The position numbers and the translations under genes were made by a program. From NCBI RefSeq assembly GCF_024172095.1, contig NZ_JAMZDX010000001.1, positions 772,001 through 836,000 on the forward strand: a stretch of 64,000 nucleotides of DNA, in the 5' to 3' direction. Below, one piece after another: positions 9,471-16,757 of this stretch (the stretch's first letter is position 1; the number at the start of each line of letters is the position of its first letter). The DNA comes from Kitasatospora cinereorecta. GTDB lineage: Bacteria; Actinomycetota; Actinomycetes; Streptomycetales; Streptomycetaceae. A model generated the notes under the pieces. That model saw only the letters and a program-made list of their open reading frames with translations, ran no database searches and had not been told where the DNA came from.

Positions 9471-9914
9471 TCAGTGCTCCGGGTGCTCGGAGGGCGCGGC
9501 CGAGGTCACCAGCTCGGTCAGTACGCCGCCGCAGTCCTTGGGGTGCAGGAAGGTGATCCGCGAGCCCATCGAGCCGATCCGCGGCTCGTCGTAGAGCACC
9601 CGCACGCCCTTGCCGCGGATCGCCGCCGCATCGCCGTCCACGTCCGCCGTGCCGAAGGCGATGTGGTGCACGCCCTCGCCGTTCTTGGCAAGCCACTTGG
9701 CGACCGTGGAGTCGTCCCGGGTCGGCTCCAGTAGCTGCAGGTACGAGGCCCCGCCGTCACCGGTGTCGTTGATCTTCAGCATCGCCTCGCGGACGCCCTG
9801 CTCCTCGTTGACCTCGGAGTGGAAGACCTCGAAGCCGTAGGTGTTCCGGTAGAACTCGACCGTCCGGTCGAGGTCGAAACAGGCGATGCCGATGTGGTCG
9901 ATGCGGGTCAGCAC
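9471..9914 (-). CDS. mce: methylmalonyl-CoA epimerase
   Basis: 147-residue vicinal-oxygen-chelate enzyme interconverting (S)- and (R)-methylmalonyl-CoA, needed to feed B12-dependent mutases or supply extender units. Metal ligands are visible: His in TRIDHIGIA, Glu/Gln in the middle strand, HHIAF and a late Glu (GGVLTELV). KDCGGVLTEL near the C-terminus is typical. The frame is open for 31 more codons upstream, but the GTG at 9914 follows GGAGG by five bases and gives the usual start LTRIDHIGIAC. It lies near acetyl-CoA acetyltransferase and a meaB-type gene, a recurrent actinobacterial neighbourhood. Confidence 0.95.
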   Translation of the reverse strand: MLTRIDHIGIACFDLDRTVEFYRNTYGFEVFHSEVNEEQGVREAMLKINDTGDGGASYLQLLEPTRDDSTVAKWLAKNGEGVHHIAFGTADVDGDAAAIRGKGVRVLYDEPRIGSMGSRITFLHPKDCGGVLTELVTSAAPSEHPEH

Positions 9915-10035
9915 GACGGCCTCCGTGGTGGGGTTCGGATGAGGGTGGGTCCAGTGCAGCGCATCCGGCTCGCGCGGCGCCACAACGGAGCGTGCGAGGC
10001 TGGTCACAGTGCCCGTAAGGGGCTGACACGGTGTT

Positions 10036-10102
10036 CACTGGTGAGTGCCAGTGCCGCTGATCACACCTTTGCGCCGGTGACGCAAGGGTTACAGGTCAGT
10101 AC
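10036..10102. promoter_or_regulatory. divergent promoter region with dyads (mce / thiolase)
   Basis: A perfect inverted repeat CACTGG-N6-CCAGTG lies at 10036-10053, TTGCG-N7-CGCAA at about 10072-10088, and a TTACAGGTCAGTAC stretch at 10089-10102. The last resembles the TTAC-N6-GTAA dyads at 24345 and 25892 but lacks the final matching base. All sit 50-120 bases before the acetyl-CoA acetyltransferase start. Role inferred only. Confidence 0.35.
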
Positions 10103-10155
10103 ATTGAGCCGCATCCCCACACCCTCCTGGTCTGACGCGCGAAGGGGCTCGTCCC

Positions 10156-11346
10156 ATGACTACTTCAGTGATCGTCGCCGGTGCCCGCACCCCGATGGGC
10201 CGCCTGCTCGGCTCGCTCAAGGGCTTCTCCGGTGCGGAGCTCGGCGGCATCGCCATCAAGGCCGCGCTCGAGCGGGCCGGCATCACGGGCGAGCAGGTCC
10301 AGTACGTGATCATGGGCCAGGTGCTGCAGGCCGGCGCGGGCCAGATCCCGGCCCGCCAGGCCGCCGTCAAGGCCGGCATCCCGCTGAACGTCCCCGCGCT
10401 GACCATCAACAAGGTCTGCCTCTCCGGCCTGGACGCCATCGCGCTGGCCGACCAGCTGATCCGCGCCGGCGAGTTCGACGTGGTCGTCGCCGGCGGCCAG
10501 GAGTCGATGACCAACGCCCCGCACCTGCTGCCGAAGTCCCGCGAGGGCTTCAAGTACGGCGCGATCGAGATGCTCGACGCGATGGCGTACGACGGTCTGA
10601 CCGACGCCTACGAGAACATCCCGATGGGCGAGTCCACCGAGAAGCACAACGCCCGCCTCGGCATCGCCCGCGACGTCCAGGACGAGATCGCCGCCGCCTC
10701 CCACCAGCGCGCCGCCAAGGCCCAGGCCGACGGCGTCTTCGAGGCCGAGATCGTCCCGGTGGCGATCCCGCAGCGCAAGGGCGACCCGGTGCTGTTCAGC
10801 CAGGACGAGGGCATCCGCGCCGACACCACGGTCGAGGGCCTCGGCAAGCTGCGCCCGGCCTTCGCCAAGGACGGCACCATCACCGCCGGCACCTCCTCGC
10901 AGATCTCCGACGGCGCCGCCGCCGTGGTCGTGATGAGCAAGGCCAAGGCCGAGGAGCTGGGCCTGACCTGGATCGCCGAGATCGGCGCCCACGGCAACGT
11001 GGCCGGCCCGGACAACTCGCTGCAGTCGCAGCCGTCCAACGCCATCAAGCACGCCCTCGCCAAGGACGGCCTGGAGGTCTCCGACCTCGACCTGATCGAG
11101 ATCAACGAGGCCTTCGCCGCCGTCGCCTTCCAGTCCATGAAGGACCTCGGCGTCTCCTCCGACATCGTCAATGTCAACGGCGGCGCCATCGCGCTCGGCC
11201 ACCCGATCGGCATGTCCGGCGCCCGCGTGGTGCTGCACCTGGCGCTGGAGCTGCAGCGCCGCGGCGGCGGTGTCGGCGCGGCCGCCCTGTGCGGCGGCGG
11301 CGGCCAGGGCGACGCCCTGATCGTCCGCGTCCCGTCCCAGGGCTGA
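10156..11346 (+). CDS. acetyl-CoA C-acetyltransferase (thiolase)
   Basis: 396-residue biosynthetic/degradative thiolase that condenses two acetyl-CoA to acetoacetyl-CoA or runs in reverse. The acyl-accepting Cys88 is in NKVCLSG, His349 in [16 protein letters not shown] and the proton-shuttling Cys379 in [12 protein letters not shown]. Length and motifs match the family over the full protein. ATG 10156 begins [16 protein letters not shown]. Divergent from mce and upstream of meaB, it may connect acetoacetyl-CoA to butyryl/isobutyryl-CoA and methylmalonyl-CoA metabolism. Confidence 0.95.
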   Translation: MTTSVIVAGARTPMGRLLGSLKGFSGAELGGIAIKAALERAGITGEQVQYVIMGQVLQAGAGQIPARQAAVKAGIPLNVPALTINKVCLSGLDAIALADQLIRAGEFDVVVAGGQESMTNAPHLLPKSREGFKYGAIEMLDAMAYDGLTDAYENIPMGESTEKHNARLGIARDVQDEIAAASHQRAAKAQADGVFEAEIVPVAIPQRKGDPVLFSQDEGIRADTTVEGLGKLRPAFAKDGTITAGTSSQISDGAAAVVVMSKAKAEELGLTWIAEIGAHGNVAGPDNSLQSQPSNAIKHALAKDGLEVSDLDLIEINEAFAAVAFQSMKDLGVSSDIVNVNGGAIALGHPIGMSGARVVLHLALELQRRGGGVGAAALCGGGGQGDALIVRVPSQG

Positions 11347-11540
11347 TCCGCCCGACCCACCGTCGGGGCCGTGAGCCGCACCCGCGCCCGGCCCGCCGTA
11401 CGACCCGGCCCTGCCGGTCCGCCGCACCCGCGGCCGACCGGTGGGGCTGCGGCCGTCTCGGCGGGCGGCGGCGTCCGGGCCGGCCGCGGCCTCCACGCCT
11501 GCGGCGGGAGACGACCGCAGGCCGATCGAGGAGCTGAACG

Positions 11541-12494
11541 ATGGTCGATGTGGCGACGCTGGTCGAGCAGGCCCGGGAGGGCCGGCCGCGCGCGGTGGCC
11601 CGGCTGATCACGCTGGTGGAGAACGCCGCCCCCGAACTGCGCGAGGTGATGGCGGCGCTGATGCCGTACACCGGGCAGGCCTACACGGTCGGGCTGACCG
11701 GCTCGCCCGGCGTGGGGAAGTCCACCTCGACCTCCGCGCTGGTCTCCGCCTACCGCCGGCTCGGCAAGCGGGTCGGCGTGCTGGCGGTCGACCCGTCCTC
11801 GCCGTTCTCCGGCGGCGCGCTGCTCGGCGACCGGGTCCGGATGCAGGACCACGCCACCGACCCCGAGGTGTTCATCCGCTCGATGGCCACCCGCGGCCAC
11901 CTCGGCGGCCTGTCCTGGGCCGCCCCGCAGGCCCTGCGGGTGCTGGACGGCGCCGGCTGCGACGTGATCCTGGTGGAGACCGTCGGCGTCGGCCAGTCCG
12001 AGGTGGAGATCGCCGCCCAGGCCGACACCACCGTGGTGCTGCTCGCCCCCGGCATGGGCGACGGGATCCAGGCCGCCAAGGCCGGAATCCTGGAGATCGG
12101 CGACCTGTTCGTGGTCAACAAGGCCGACCGGGACGGCGCCGACGCCACCGCCCGGGAGCTCAACCACATGCTCGGCCTCGGCGAGGCCCGGCAGCCCGGC
12201 GACTGGCGCCCGCCCATCGTCAAGACCGTCGCCGCCCGCGGCGAGGGCGTCGACGAGGTGGTCGAGGCGCTGGAGAAGCACCGCGCCTGGCTGGCCGAGA
12301 CCGGCGAACTGGCCGCCCGCCGCCGGCGGCGCGCCGCCGAGGAGGTCGAGGCGATCACCCTGGCCGCCCTGCGGGCCCGGATCGGCGACCTGCGCGGCGA
12401 CCGCCACCTGCACGCGCTCGCCGAGCGTGTCGCCGTCGGCGAGCTCGACCCGTACGCGGCAGCCGACCAGCTGATCGCCGAACTCACCGGCTGA
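11541..12494 (+). CDS. meaB: MeaB/ArgK-family G-protein chaperone of acyl-CoA mutases
   Basis: 317-residue GTPase that protects B12-dependent acyl-CoA mutases and gates cofactor loading. P-loop GSPGVGKST is at about residues 54-62; DPSSPFSGGALLGDRVRM and ETVGVGQSE are family motifs (Mg/switch regions), and NKADRDGA supplies guanine specificity. A helical dimerisation C-terminus follows (RRRRAAEEVEAI...). GAGGAGCTG lies close before ATG 11541. The likely clients are methylmalonyl-CoA mutase, whose genes are not in the window, or isobutyryl-CoA mutase (icmA at 21907). Confidence 0.93.
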   Translation: MVDVATLVEQAREGRPRAVARLITLVENAAPELREVMAALMPYTGQAYTVGLTGSPGVGKSTSTSALVSAYRRLGKRVGVLAVDPSSPFSGGALLGDRVRMQDHATDPEVFIRSMATRGHLGGLSWAAPQALRVLDGAGCDVILVETVGVGQSEVEIAAQADTTVVLLAPGMGDGIQAAKAGILEIGDLFVVNKADRDGADATARELNHMLGLGEARQPGDWRPPIVKTVAARGEGVDEVVEALEKHRAWLAETGELAARRRRRAAEEVEAITLAALRARIGDLRGDRHLHALAERVAVGELDPYAAADQLIAELTG

Positions 12495-12516
12495 CGCCCG
12501 GCCAGCCCGGACGTCG

Positions 12517-12559
12517 TCGAACCCCCGACCTGCCCTTCGGACGGACGGCGGGGGTTCGA
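12517..12559. terminator. bidirectional hairpin terminator
   Basis: TCGAACCCCCG (12517-12527) pairs exactly with CGGGGGTTCGA (12549-12559). It sits between the convergent ends of meaB and the marR gene. Eleven-base stem, no T-run, as is usual in streptomycetes. Confidence 0.75.
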
Positions 12560-12566
12560 GGGCGGC

Positions 12567-13082
12567 TTACGAGCGGCCGCGGAGGGCGCGGAGGTGTTCG
12601 GCGATCGGGGCGAGCGCCGCGTAGAGGGCGTCGAGCTGATCCGGGGCGAGCCGGTCGATGAAGTGCTCGCGCACGCTGCGGACGTGGTCCGGGGCGACCT
12701 TGCGGAGGGTCTCCCAGCCCTGCTCGGTGAGGTGGGCGTAGAGGCCGCGGCGGTCGCCGGGACACTCCTGGCGGAGCACCAGTCCGGCGCTCTCCATCCG
12801 GGTGATCTGGTGGGAGAGCCGGCTCTTGGACTGGAGGGTGGCGGTGGCCAGGTCGGTCATCCGCATCCGTCGCTCGGGCGCCTCGGAGAGCACCACGAGG
12901 ATCTCGTAGTCGTTGATGGCCAGGTTGTGCGGCCCCAGCTCCCGGCCGAGCTGGTACTCGAGGAGCTTGCTGACCTCGAGGTGGGCGCGCCAGAATCGCT
13001 GTTCACGGGCGTCGAGCCAAGGGGTCTCCTCCTCGGCGTTCGAGGAGGAGACCTCCGGCGCTGCGGTCACATGCGTATCCAT
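12567..13082 (-). CDS. MarR-family transcriptional regulator
   Basis: 171-residue winged-helix repressor. The body has the MarR pattern: YEILVVLSEAPERRMRMTDLA, then the recognition region (QSKSRLSHQITRMESAGLVLR) and wing (QECPGDRRGLYAHLTEQG), followed by a dimerisation helix. ATG 13082 begins MDTHVTAAPEVSSSN; a TATGCT -10-like hexamer lies 7 bases upstream, so the mRNA may be leaderless. A strong dyad overlaps the promoter (13103-13120), arguing for autoregulation. The ligand and other targets are unknown. Confidence 0.92.
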   Translation of the reverse strand: MDTHVTAAPEVSSSNAEEETPWLDAREQRFWRAHLEVSKLLEYQLGRELGPHNLAINDYEILVVLSEAPERRMRMTDLATATLQSKSRLSHQITRMESAGLVLRQECPGDRRGLYAHLTEQGWETLRKVAPDHVRSVREHFIDRLAPDQLDALYAALAPIAEHLRALRGRS

Positions 13083-13089
13083 GCGGTCA

Positions 13090-13120
13090 AGCATAGCCCA
13101 GGTTGTTCAATATTGGACAA
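13090..13120 (-). promoter_or_regulatory. marR promoter overlapped by a palindromic operator
   Basis: TTGTTCAATATTGGACAA (13103-13120) is an 18-base palindrome with one mismatched pair, unusually AT-rich for this DNA. On the minus strand the distal half provides TTGTCC (-35-like), and TATGCT (13090-13095) is -10-like, with 19 bases between. MarR proteins typically bind 16-20-base palindromes over their own promoters, so this is the likely autoregulatory site. Confidence 0.7.
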
Positions 13121-13122
13121 AT

Positions 13123-14139
13123 CTAGAAACCGAACCGCCGTCCCAGGTCGCCCAGGTTCACGTTGCCCAGCCCGGGGACGTTGACGTTCGGCAGCTGCTG
13201 GCCGCCGTGCCCGCCCGGCTGGTGCGGCACCCCGCTGCCCGGCACACCGGCCTCCGCGTGCACCTGGCCGACCGAGCGCTCGGCCATCAGCGTCTCGGTC
13301 GACTGCAGCAGCACCTGCCCGGCCCCGATGAACTCGAACTGGTGCTCCTCGCCGGAGGCCCCGCCGAGACCGGTGAGGTGGCGCAGCCCGCCGATCAGAC
13401 CGTGCATGTAGCTGTGGTCGTAGTGGTGGCAGGGGGCGGGACAGTCCGCCCAGCCGACCAGCGCCTGCGGGTCGACCCGGATCGGCGGCTCGACGAAGTG
13501 CACCGGGCCGTTGGAGGCCGCGACGAACTTGCCGGTGCCGATCAGGGTGAGGAAGCCCGGGATGATCGACTGCTTGAGCTGCAGCGTCGGCTCGAAGGCC
13601 AGCAGGTTGCCGGAGCGGACGGTGAGGTTGCCGTTCTCCAGGTCGTAGGAGTTCAGGTCGAACGCCCTGTCGGCCAGCAGCAGCTTGCCGCGGCCCTCCG
13701 CGACCACCCAGTCCGAGGCGTGCAGCGGGGAGTTGAAGTTCCGCTCCAGCATCTGGTCGATGACGCCGCGGCCGATGCCCGAGAAGCGTATCTCGCCGTA
13801 GTAGGCGATCATCTTGCCCTTCTGCAGGTAGTACGAGCCGTTGAGGTCGACCGAGAACGCGTACGGGTTGACGTTGTCGTTGACCGGCAGGCTGTTCACG
13901 TCGTGGACGGTCGGCCCGGCCCCGCCCGCGGCCTGCGGCAGCGGCGCGCCGAACTGGCCCTGCGGCGGCATCTGCATGGCCGCCTGGGTCTGCTGGTACG
14001 CCTGCTGGTACTGCTGCTGGCCCTGCGGCGGGTACGGCTGACCCTGCGGCGGATAGGGCTGCCCCTGCGGGGGGTACGGCTGGCCCTGCGGCGGGTACGG
14101 CTGCTGCCCGTACGGGGGCTGCTGCGGCGGGTAGGACAT
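13123..14139 (-). CDS. AIM24 family protein with Pro/Gln/Tyr-rich N-terminus
   Basis: 338 residues. Residues 1-60 are a low-complexity tail with repeated PYPPQGQ units; a beta-rich AIM24 (TraT/tryptophan-RNA-attenuator-like fold) domain fills most of the rest (SYYLQKGKMIAYYGEIRF, VVAEGRGKLLLADRAFDLNSYDLENGNLTVRSGNLLAFEP). The C-terminus is Gly/Asn/Val-rich. AIM24 domains are poorly understood in bacteria. It is the last of three adjacent AIM24 genes; its ATG overlaps the stop of the preceding gene (TGATG). Confidence 0.85.
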   Translation of the reverse strand: MSYPPQQPPYGQQPYPPQGQPYPPQGQPYPPQGQPYPPQGQQQYQQAYQQTQAAMQMPPQGQFGAPLPQAAGGAGPTVHDVNSLPVNDNVNPYAFSVDLNGSYYLQKGKMIAYYGEIRFSGIGRGVIDQMLERNFNSPLHASDWVVAEGRGKLLLADRAFDLNSYDLENGNLTVRSGNLLAFEPTLQLKQSIIPGFLTLIGTGKFVAASNGPVHFVEPPIRVDPQALVGWADCPAPCHHYDHSYMHGLIGGLRHLTGLGGASGEEHQFEFIGAGQVLLQSTETLMAERSVGQVHAEAGVPGSGVPHQPGGHGGQQLPNVNVPGLGNVNLGDLGRRFGF

Positions 14140-14789
14140 CAGAGCTTCACCTCACTCGCCTGCACGTACACCATGCCGTGGCCGGACAGCTCCAGCTGGA
14201 ACGCCTCGCCCGAGCCGCGGCCGATCATGTCGCGCCACCCCAGGGCGCTGGACAGCTTGTTGGTCACCTGGCCGCGGTGCGCCACGTACGCCTGCGGGTC
14301 CACGTGGACCGGCTGGCCGGGGGAGATCGGCAGCTCGATGACGCCGCCGTGGGCCATCACCGCGACCGAGCCCTGGCCGGTCAGCTGGGTGGTGAACAGG
14401 CCCTGCCCGGTCACCTGGCCGCGGACGATGCCCATCACGCCGCCCTGCTGGCCCATGAACATGGTCGACTGCTGCAGGGTGCCGTCGAAGGCGAGCAGCC
14501 GGTCGGCCTCCACACAGAGGGTGTCGCCGGCGAGGTCGATCACGTGCACGTGGTGGCCGCCGTGGCCGAACATCACGCTGCCCTGGCCCTCGACGGTCAT
14601 CAGCGGGGTGTCCTCGTTGGCCACCCGGCGGCCGATCATCGACATCACACCGCCCTGGCCGCCCATCACGTTGGGCTTGAAGGTGACCTCGCCGGTGTAC
14701 GCGAGCATCGCGCCGCGCTGGCTGAACAGCCGCTGCCCGGGGAAGACCTTGGCCTCGATCATCTTGTTGTTGATCTTCGTGAACGGCAT
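14139..14789 (-). CDS. AIM24 family protein
   Basis: 216-residue AIM24 protein consisting almost only of the domain: KINNKMIEAKVFPGQRLFSQRGAMLAYTGEVTFKPNVMG at the start and a C-terminus ending GHGMVYVQASEVKL. The layout matches the next gene (VARP-like start, FAYxG motif, GQGSVM, ADRLLAFDGTL). Start and stop codons overlap its neighbours by one base on both sides (TGATG), so the three genes are co-translated. Function not established. Confidence 0.85.
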   Translation of the reverse strand: MPFTKINNKMIEAKVFPGQRLFSQRGAMLAYTGEVTFKPNVMGGQGGVMSMIGRRVANEDTPLMTVEGQGSVMFGHGGHHVHVIDLAGDTLCVEADRLLAFDGTLQQSTMFMGQQGGVMGIVRGQVTGQGLFTTQLTGQGSVAVMAHGGVIELPISPGQPVHVDPQAYVAHRGQVTNKLSSALGWRDMIGRGSGEAFQLELSGHGMVYVQASEVKL

Positions 14790-15427
14790 CAGACGTCACC
14801 CCCGAAGGTCATCTTCTCGGACGGCTGGACGTACACCAGGCCCTCGCCGGAGAACTCCACCTGCATCGCCTCGCCGCCGCCCTCGCCGATCAGCGTGGTC
14901 CAGCCGGCGCCCGACTTGAGGTTGCGGTTGAGGTTGCCGGTGTGCGCGACGTACGCGCCCGGGTCGACCCGCAGCGGCATGCCCTGCGAGACCCGCAGGA
15001 TGATCGCCGGGCCCTTCGAGGTGAGCGCCGCCCAGCCGTGCCCCTCCACCTTGGTGGTGAACAGGCCGTTGCCGGACGCCATCCCGTTGAGCCCGGTGAA
15101 GCTGGTGCCGGTGTGCAGGGTCGCCTCGGTGCAGAGCAGGTTGTCCGACTCGACGTAGAGCGTCTCGCCGTTCAGCCGCACCAGATTGACCTCGGTGGCC
15201 CGGTCGGCGAAGTAGCAGGTGCCCTGCCCCTTCACCTCCATGACCTCCATCTGCTCGCCCGTCAGCCGCCGGGTGACCATGCCGCGCAGGCCGTCACCAC
15301 CGCCGGACATCTTCTTGAAGTTCATCTGCCCGGTGTAGGCGACCATGGTGCCGTTGCGGGCCTTGACCGAGTCGCCCGCCATGTCCACGGCGAGGACCTT
15401 TGACCCCTGGAGTCGAAACTGTGCCAC
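14789..15427 (-). CDS. AIM24 family protein, first of three
   Basis: 212-residue AIM24 domain protein (MAQFRLQGSKVLAVDMAGDSVKARNGTMVAYTGQMNFKK) ending EGLVYVQPSEKMTFGGDV. It is clearly paralogous to the two downstream genes: GNGLFTTKVEGHGWAAL here versus GQGLFTTQLTGQGSVAV in the next. Starts at GTG 15427; no Shine-Dalgarno is visible, but TACATT lies six bases upstream, as in leaderless transcripts. Role unknown; the tandem trio may form a hetero-oligomer. Confidence 0.85.
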   Translation of the reverse strand: MAQFRLQGSKVLAVDMAGDSVKARNGTMVAYTGQMNFKKMSGGGDGLRGMVTRRLTGEQMEVMEVKGQGTCYFADRATEVNLVRLNGETLYVESDNLLCTEATLHTGTSFTGLNGMASGNGLFTTKVEGHGWAALTSKGPAIILRVSQGMPLRVDPGAYVAHTGNLNRNLKSGAGWTTLIGEGGGEAMQVEFSGEGLVYVQPSEKMTFGGDV

Positions 15428-15481
15428 GCGGTGAATGTAGCGGCAGGTGGCGACCCCGGGGGAGAGGCGGGCGGCCCACTG

Positions 15482-15496
15482 GTACCGAGCCGGTAC
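15482..15496. promoter_or_regulatory. inverted repeat before the AIM24 operon
   Basis: GTACC-GAGCC-GGTAC is a perfect 5-base-arm dyad about 55 bases upstream of the first AIM24 start and just after the stop of the DUF2127 gene. It may be an operator or part of a terminator; short arms make chance possible. Confidence 0.3.
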
Positions 15497-15500
15497 ATTG

Positions 15501-16277
15501 TCAGGCTTCGGTGAGCACCGTCCCGGCGGCCTCCTCGACCTCCAGCAACGAGGCCGAGTGGCGCTCCGCCTCGAACGCCTCCAGGCCGCCGCGCAGGCCG
15601 AACAGCCGCTTGGAGAGCAGGATCCAGAGCACCGCCAGGATGTTCAGCACCAGCGTGCAGATCTTCAGCACGCTGACGTGCTCGGTGAGTTCGTACACCT
15701 CCAACGGCAGGAACGCCGCGGTGGCGACCACCGTCAGGTACTCCGCCCACCGCTTGCCCCACCACAGGCCGAACGCCTCGATGATCTCGATCGCCGCGTA
15801 GACCAGCAGCGCCCCGGCCACCAGCACCAGGGTGTTGTGGTGGTAGTCGAAGGTCTTGCGGATGGTGTCGACGATCGGCGAGTGCTCCAGGTCCCAGTGG
15901 AAGTGGTCGGTGACCGGCCGGAAGACCGTGAGGTTCTCGTCGAAGATCCGCTTCATCGCGTCCTGGCTGTTGGAGAACTTCCACACCGCCCAGGCCGCGA
16001 TCACCACCAGCAGGCCGCGCAGCAGCCGTTCGACCGCCAGGAAGCGCAGGATGAACAGGTCCCGCAGCGCCTTGCCGCGCGGCACCAGCGGCGCGTCCTC
16101 GGCCGGCCCCGTGCCGTGCGGCGCGCCCAGTGCGAAGTCCCCGCAGCGCAGGCAGCGCCAGGCCTCGCCCAGCGCGGTGCGCGCGTGCAGCCGCTCGCGC
16201 AGCGCCGCCTCGTCGGGCGCGTAGGTGATGTGGCCGCGGCGCGCGCAGGTGCGCCGGTCCCAGTCGAGCTTGAGCAT
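15501..16277 (-). CDS. DUF2127 membrane protein with N-terminal Cys-x2-Cys motif
   Basis: 258 residues. A cytoplasmic head contains CARRGH...CLRCGD, like a small zinc ribbon, followed by membrane spans near residues 72-92 (FILRFLAVERLLRGLLVVIAAWAVW), 140-165 (LVLVAGALLVYAAIEIIEAFGLWWGKRWAEYL), 172-190 and 200-220. The spans match DUF2127. ATG 16277 (MLKLDWDRRTC) follows GGGGGTGG; a GTG four codons earlier is also possible. Function unknown. It lies upstream of the AIM24 genes on the same strand, 73 bases away. Confidence 0.82.
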   Translation of the reverse strand: MLKLDWDRRTCARRGHITYAPDEAALRERLHARTALGEAWRCLRCGDFALGAPHGTGPAEDAPLVPRGKALRDLFILRFLAVERLLRGLLVVIAAWAVWKFSNSQDAMKRIFDENLTVFRPVTDHFHWDLEHSPIVDTIRKTFDYHHNTLVLVAGALLVYAAIEIIEAFGLWWGKRWAEYLTVVATAAFLPLEVYELTEHVSVLKICTLVLNILAVLWILLSKRLFGLRGGLEAFEAERHSASLLEVEEAAGTVLTEA

Positions 16278-16367
16278 GTGGTCGCCCACCCCCGTTGTCG
16301 TGATCTGTGCCGCACAGGATAGGGGCACCCGGGGACGCGGGCGTGAGGTCGGTGATAATGGACGGCG

Positions 16368-16389
16368 GCTTGTGCACCGGTTCACAAGC
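16368..16389 (+). promoter_or_regulatory. inverted repeat upstream of DUF3817 gene
   Basis: GCTTGTG-N8-CACAAGC is a perfect 7-base-arm dyad about 30 bases before GTG 16419 and just after a GATAAT -10-like hexamer. The position suits an operator acting on this short gene; the cognate regulator is not known. Confidence 0.45.
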
Positions 16390-16418
16390 CCACCGGCCGA
16401 AAACTGTGAGGTACCCCC

Positions 16419-16736
16419 GTGAAGTCCAGCGCCGCCGTGCACCGCCTGCGCCTCGTCTCGGCCCCCGAGGGCCTGTCCTTCATCCTGCTGCTGATCTGCT
16501 CCGTGCTGAAGCGGACCACCAGCTTCGACGCGGTTTTCCCGATGGGGCTGATCCACGGCTCGCTGTTCCTGATGTACGTGGGCTTCCTCGCCGTGGCCCG
16601 GCAGCAGCAGCGCTGGGACAACAAGCGCACGCTGGTGCTGTTCCTGCTCTCGGTGGTGCCGACGGGCGGCTTCTTCGCCGAGCGGATGCTCGCGAAGGAG
16701 GAGCGCGGCGAGGAAGCCGCCGTCGTCACCGCCTGA
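16419..16736 (+). CDS. DUF3817 integral membrane protein
   Basis: 105-residue protein with three hydrophobic spans (about residues 17-34, 40-58 and 72-86) and the DUF3817 pattern APEGLSFILLLICSVLKR ... GLIHGSLFLMYV ... VVPTGGFFAERML. A second member of the family is encoded at 21400. Starts at GTG 16419, after GAGG. The perfect 18-base palindrome GCCTGACCCGGGTCAGGC (16731-16748) spans its stop codon and may end transcription of this gene and the convergent peptidase. Function unknown. Confidence 0.85.
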   Translation: MKSSAAVHRLRLVSAPEGLSFILLLICSVLKRTTSFDAVFPMGLIHGSLFLMYVGFLAVARQQQRWDNKRTLVLFLLSVVPTGGFFAERMLAKEERGEEAAVVTA

Positions 16737-16757
16737 CCCGGGTCAGGCCGCCGGGGT

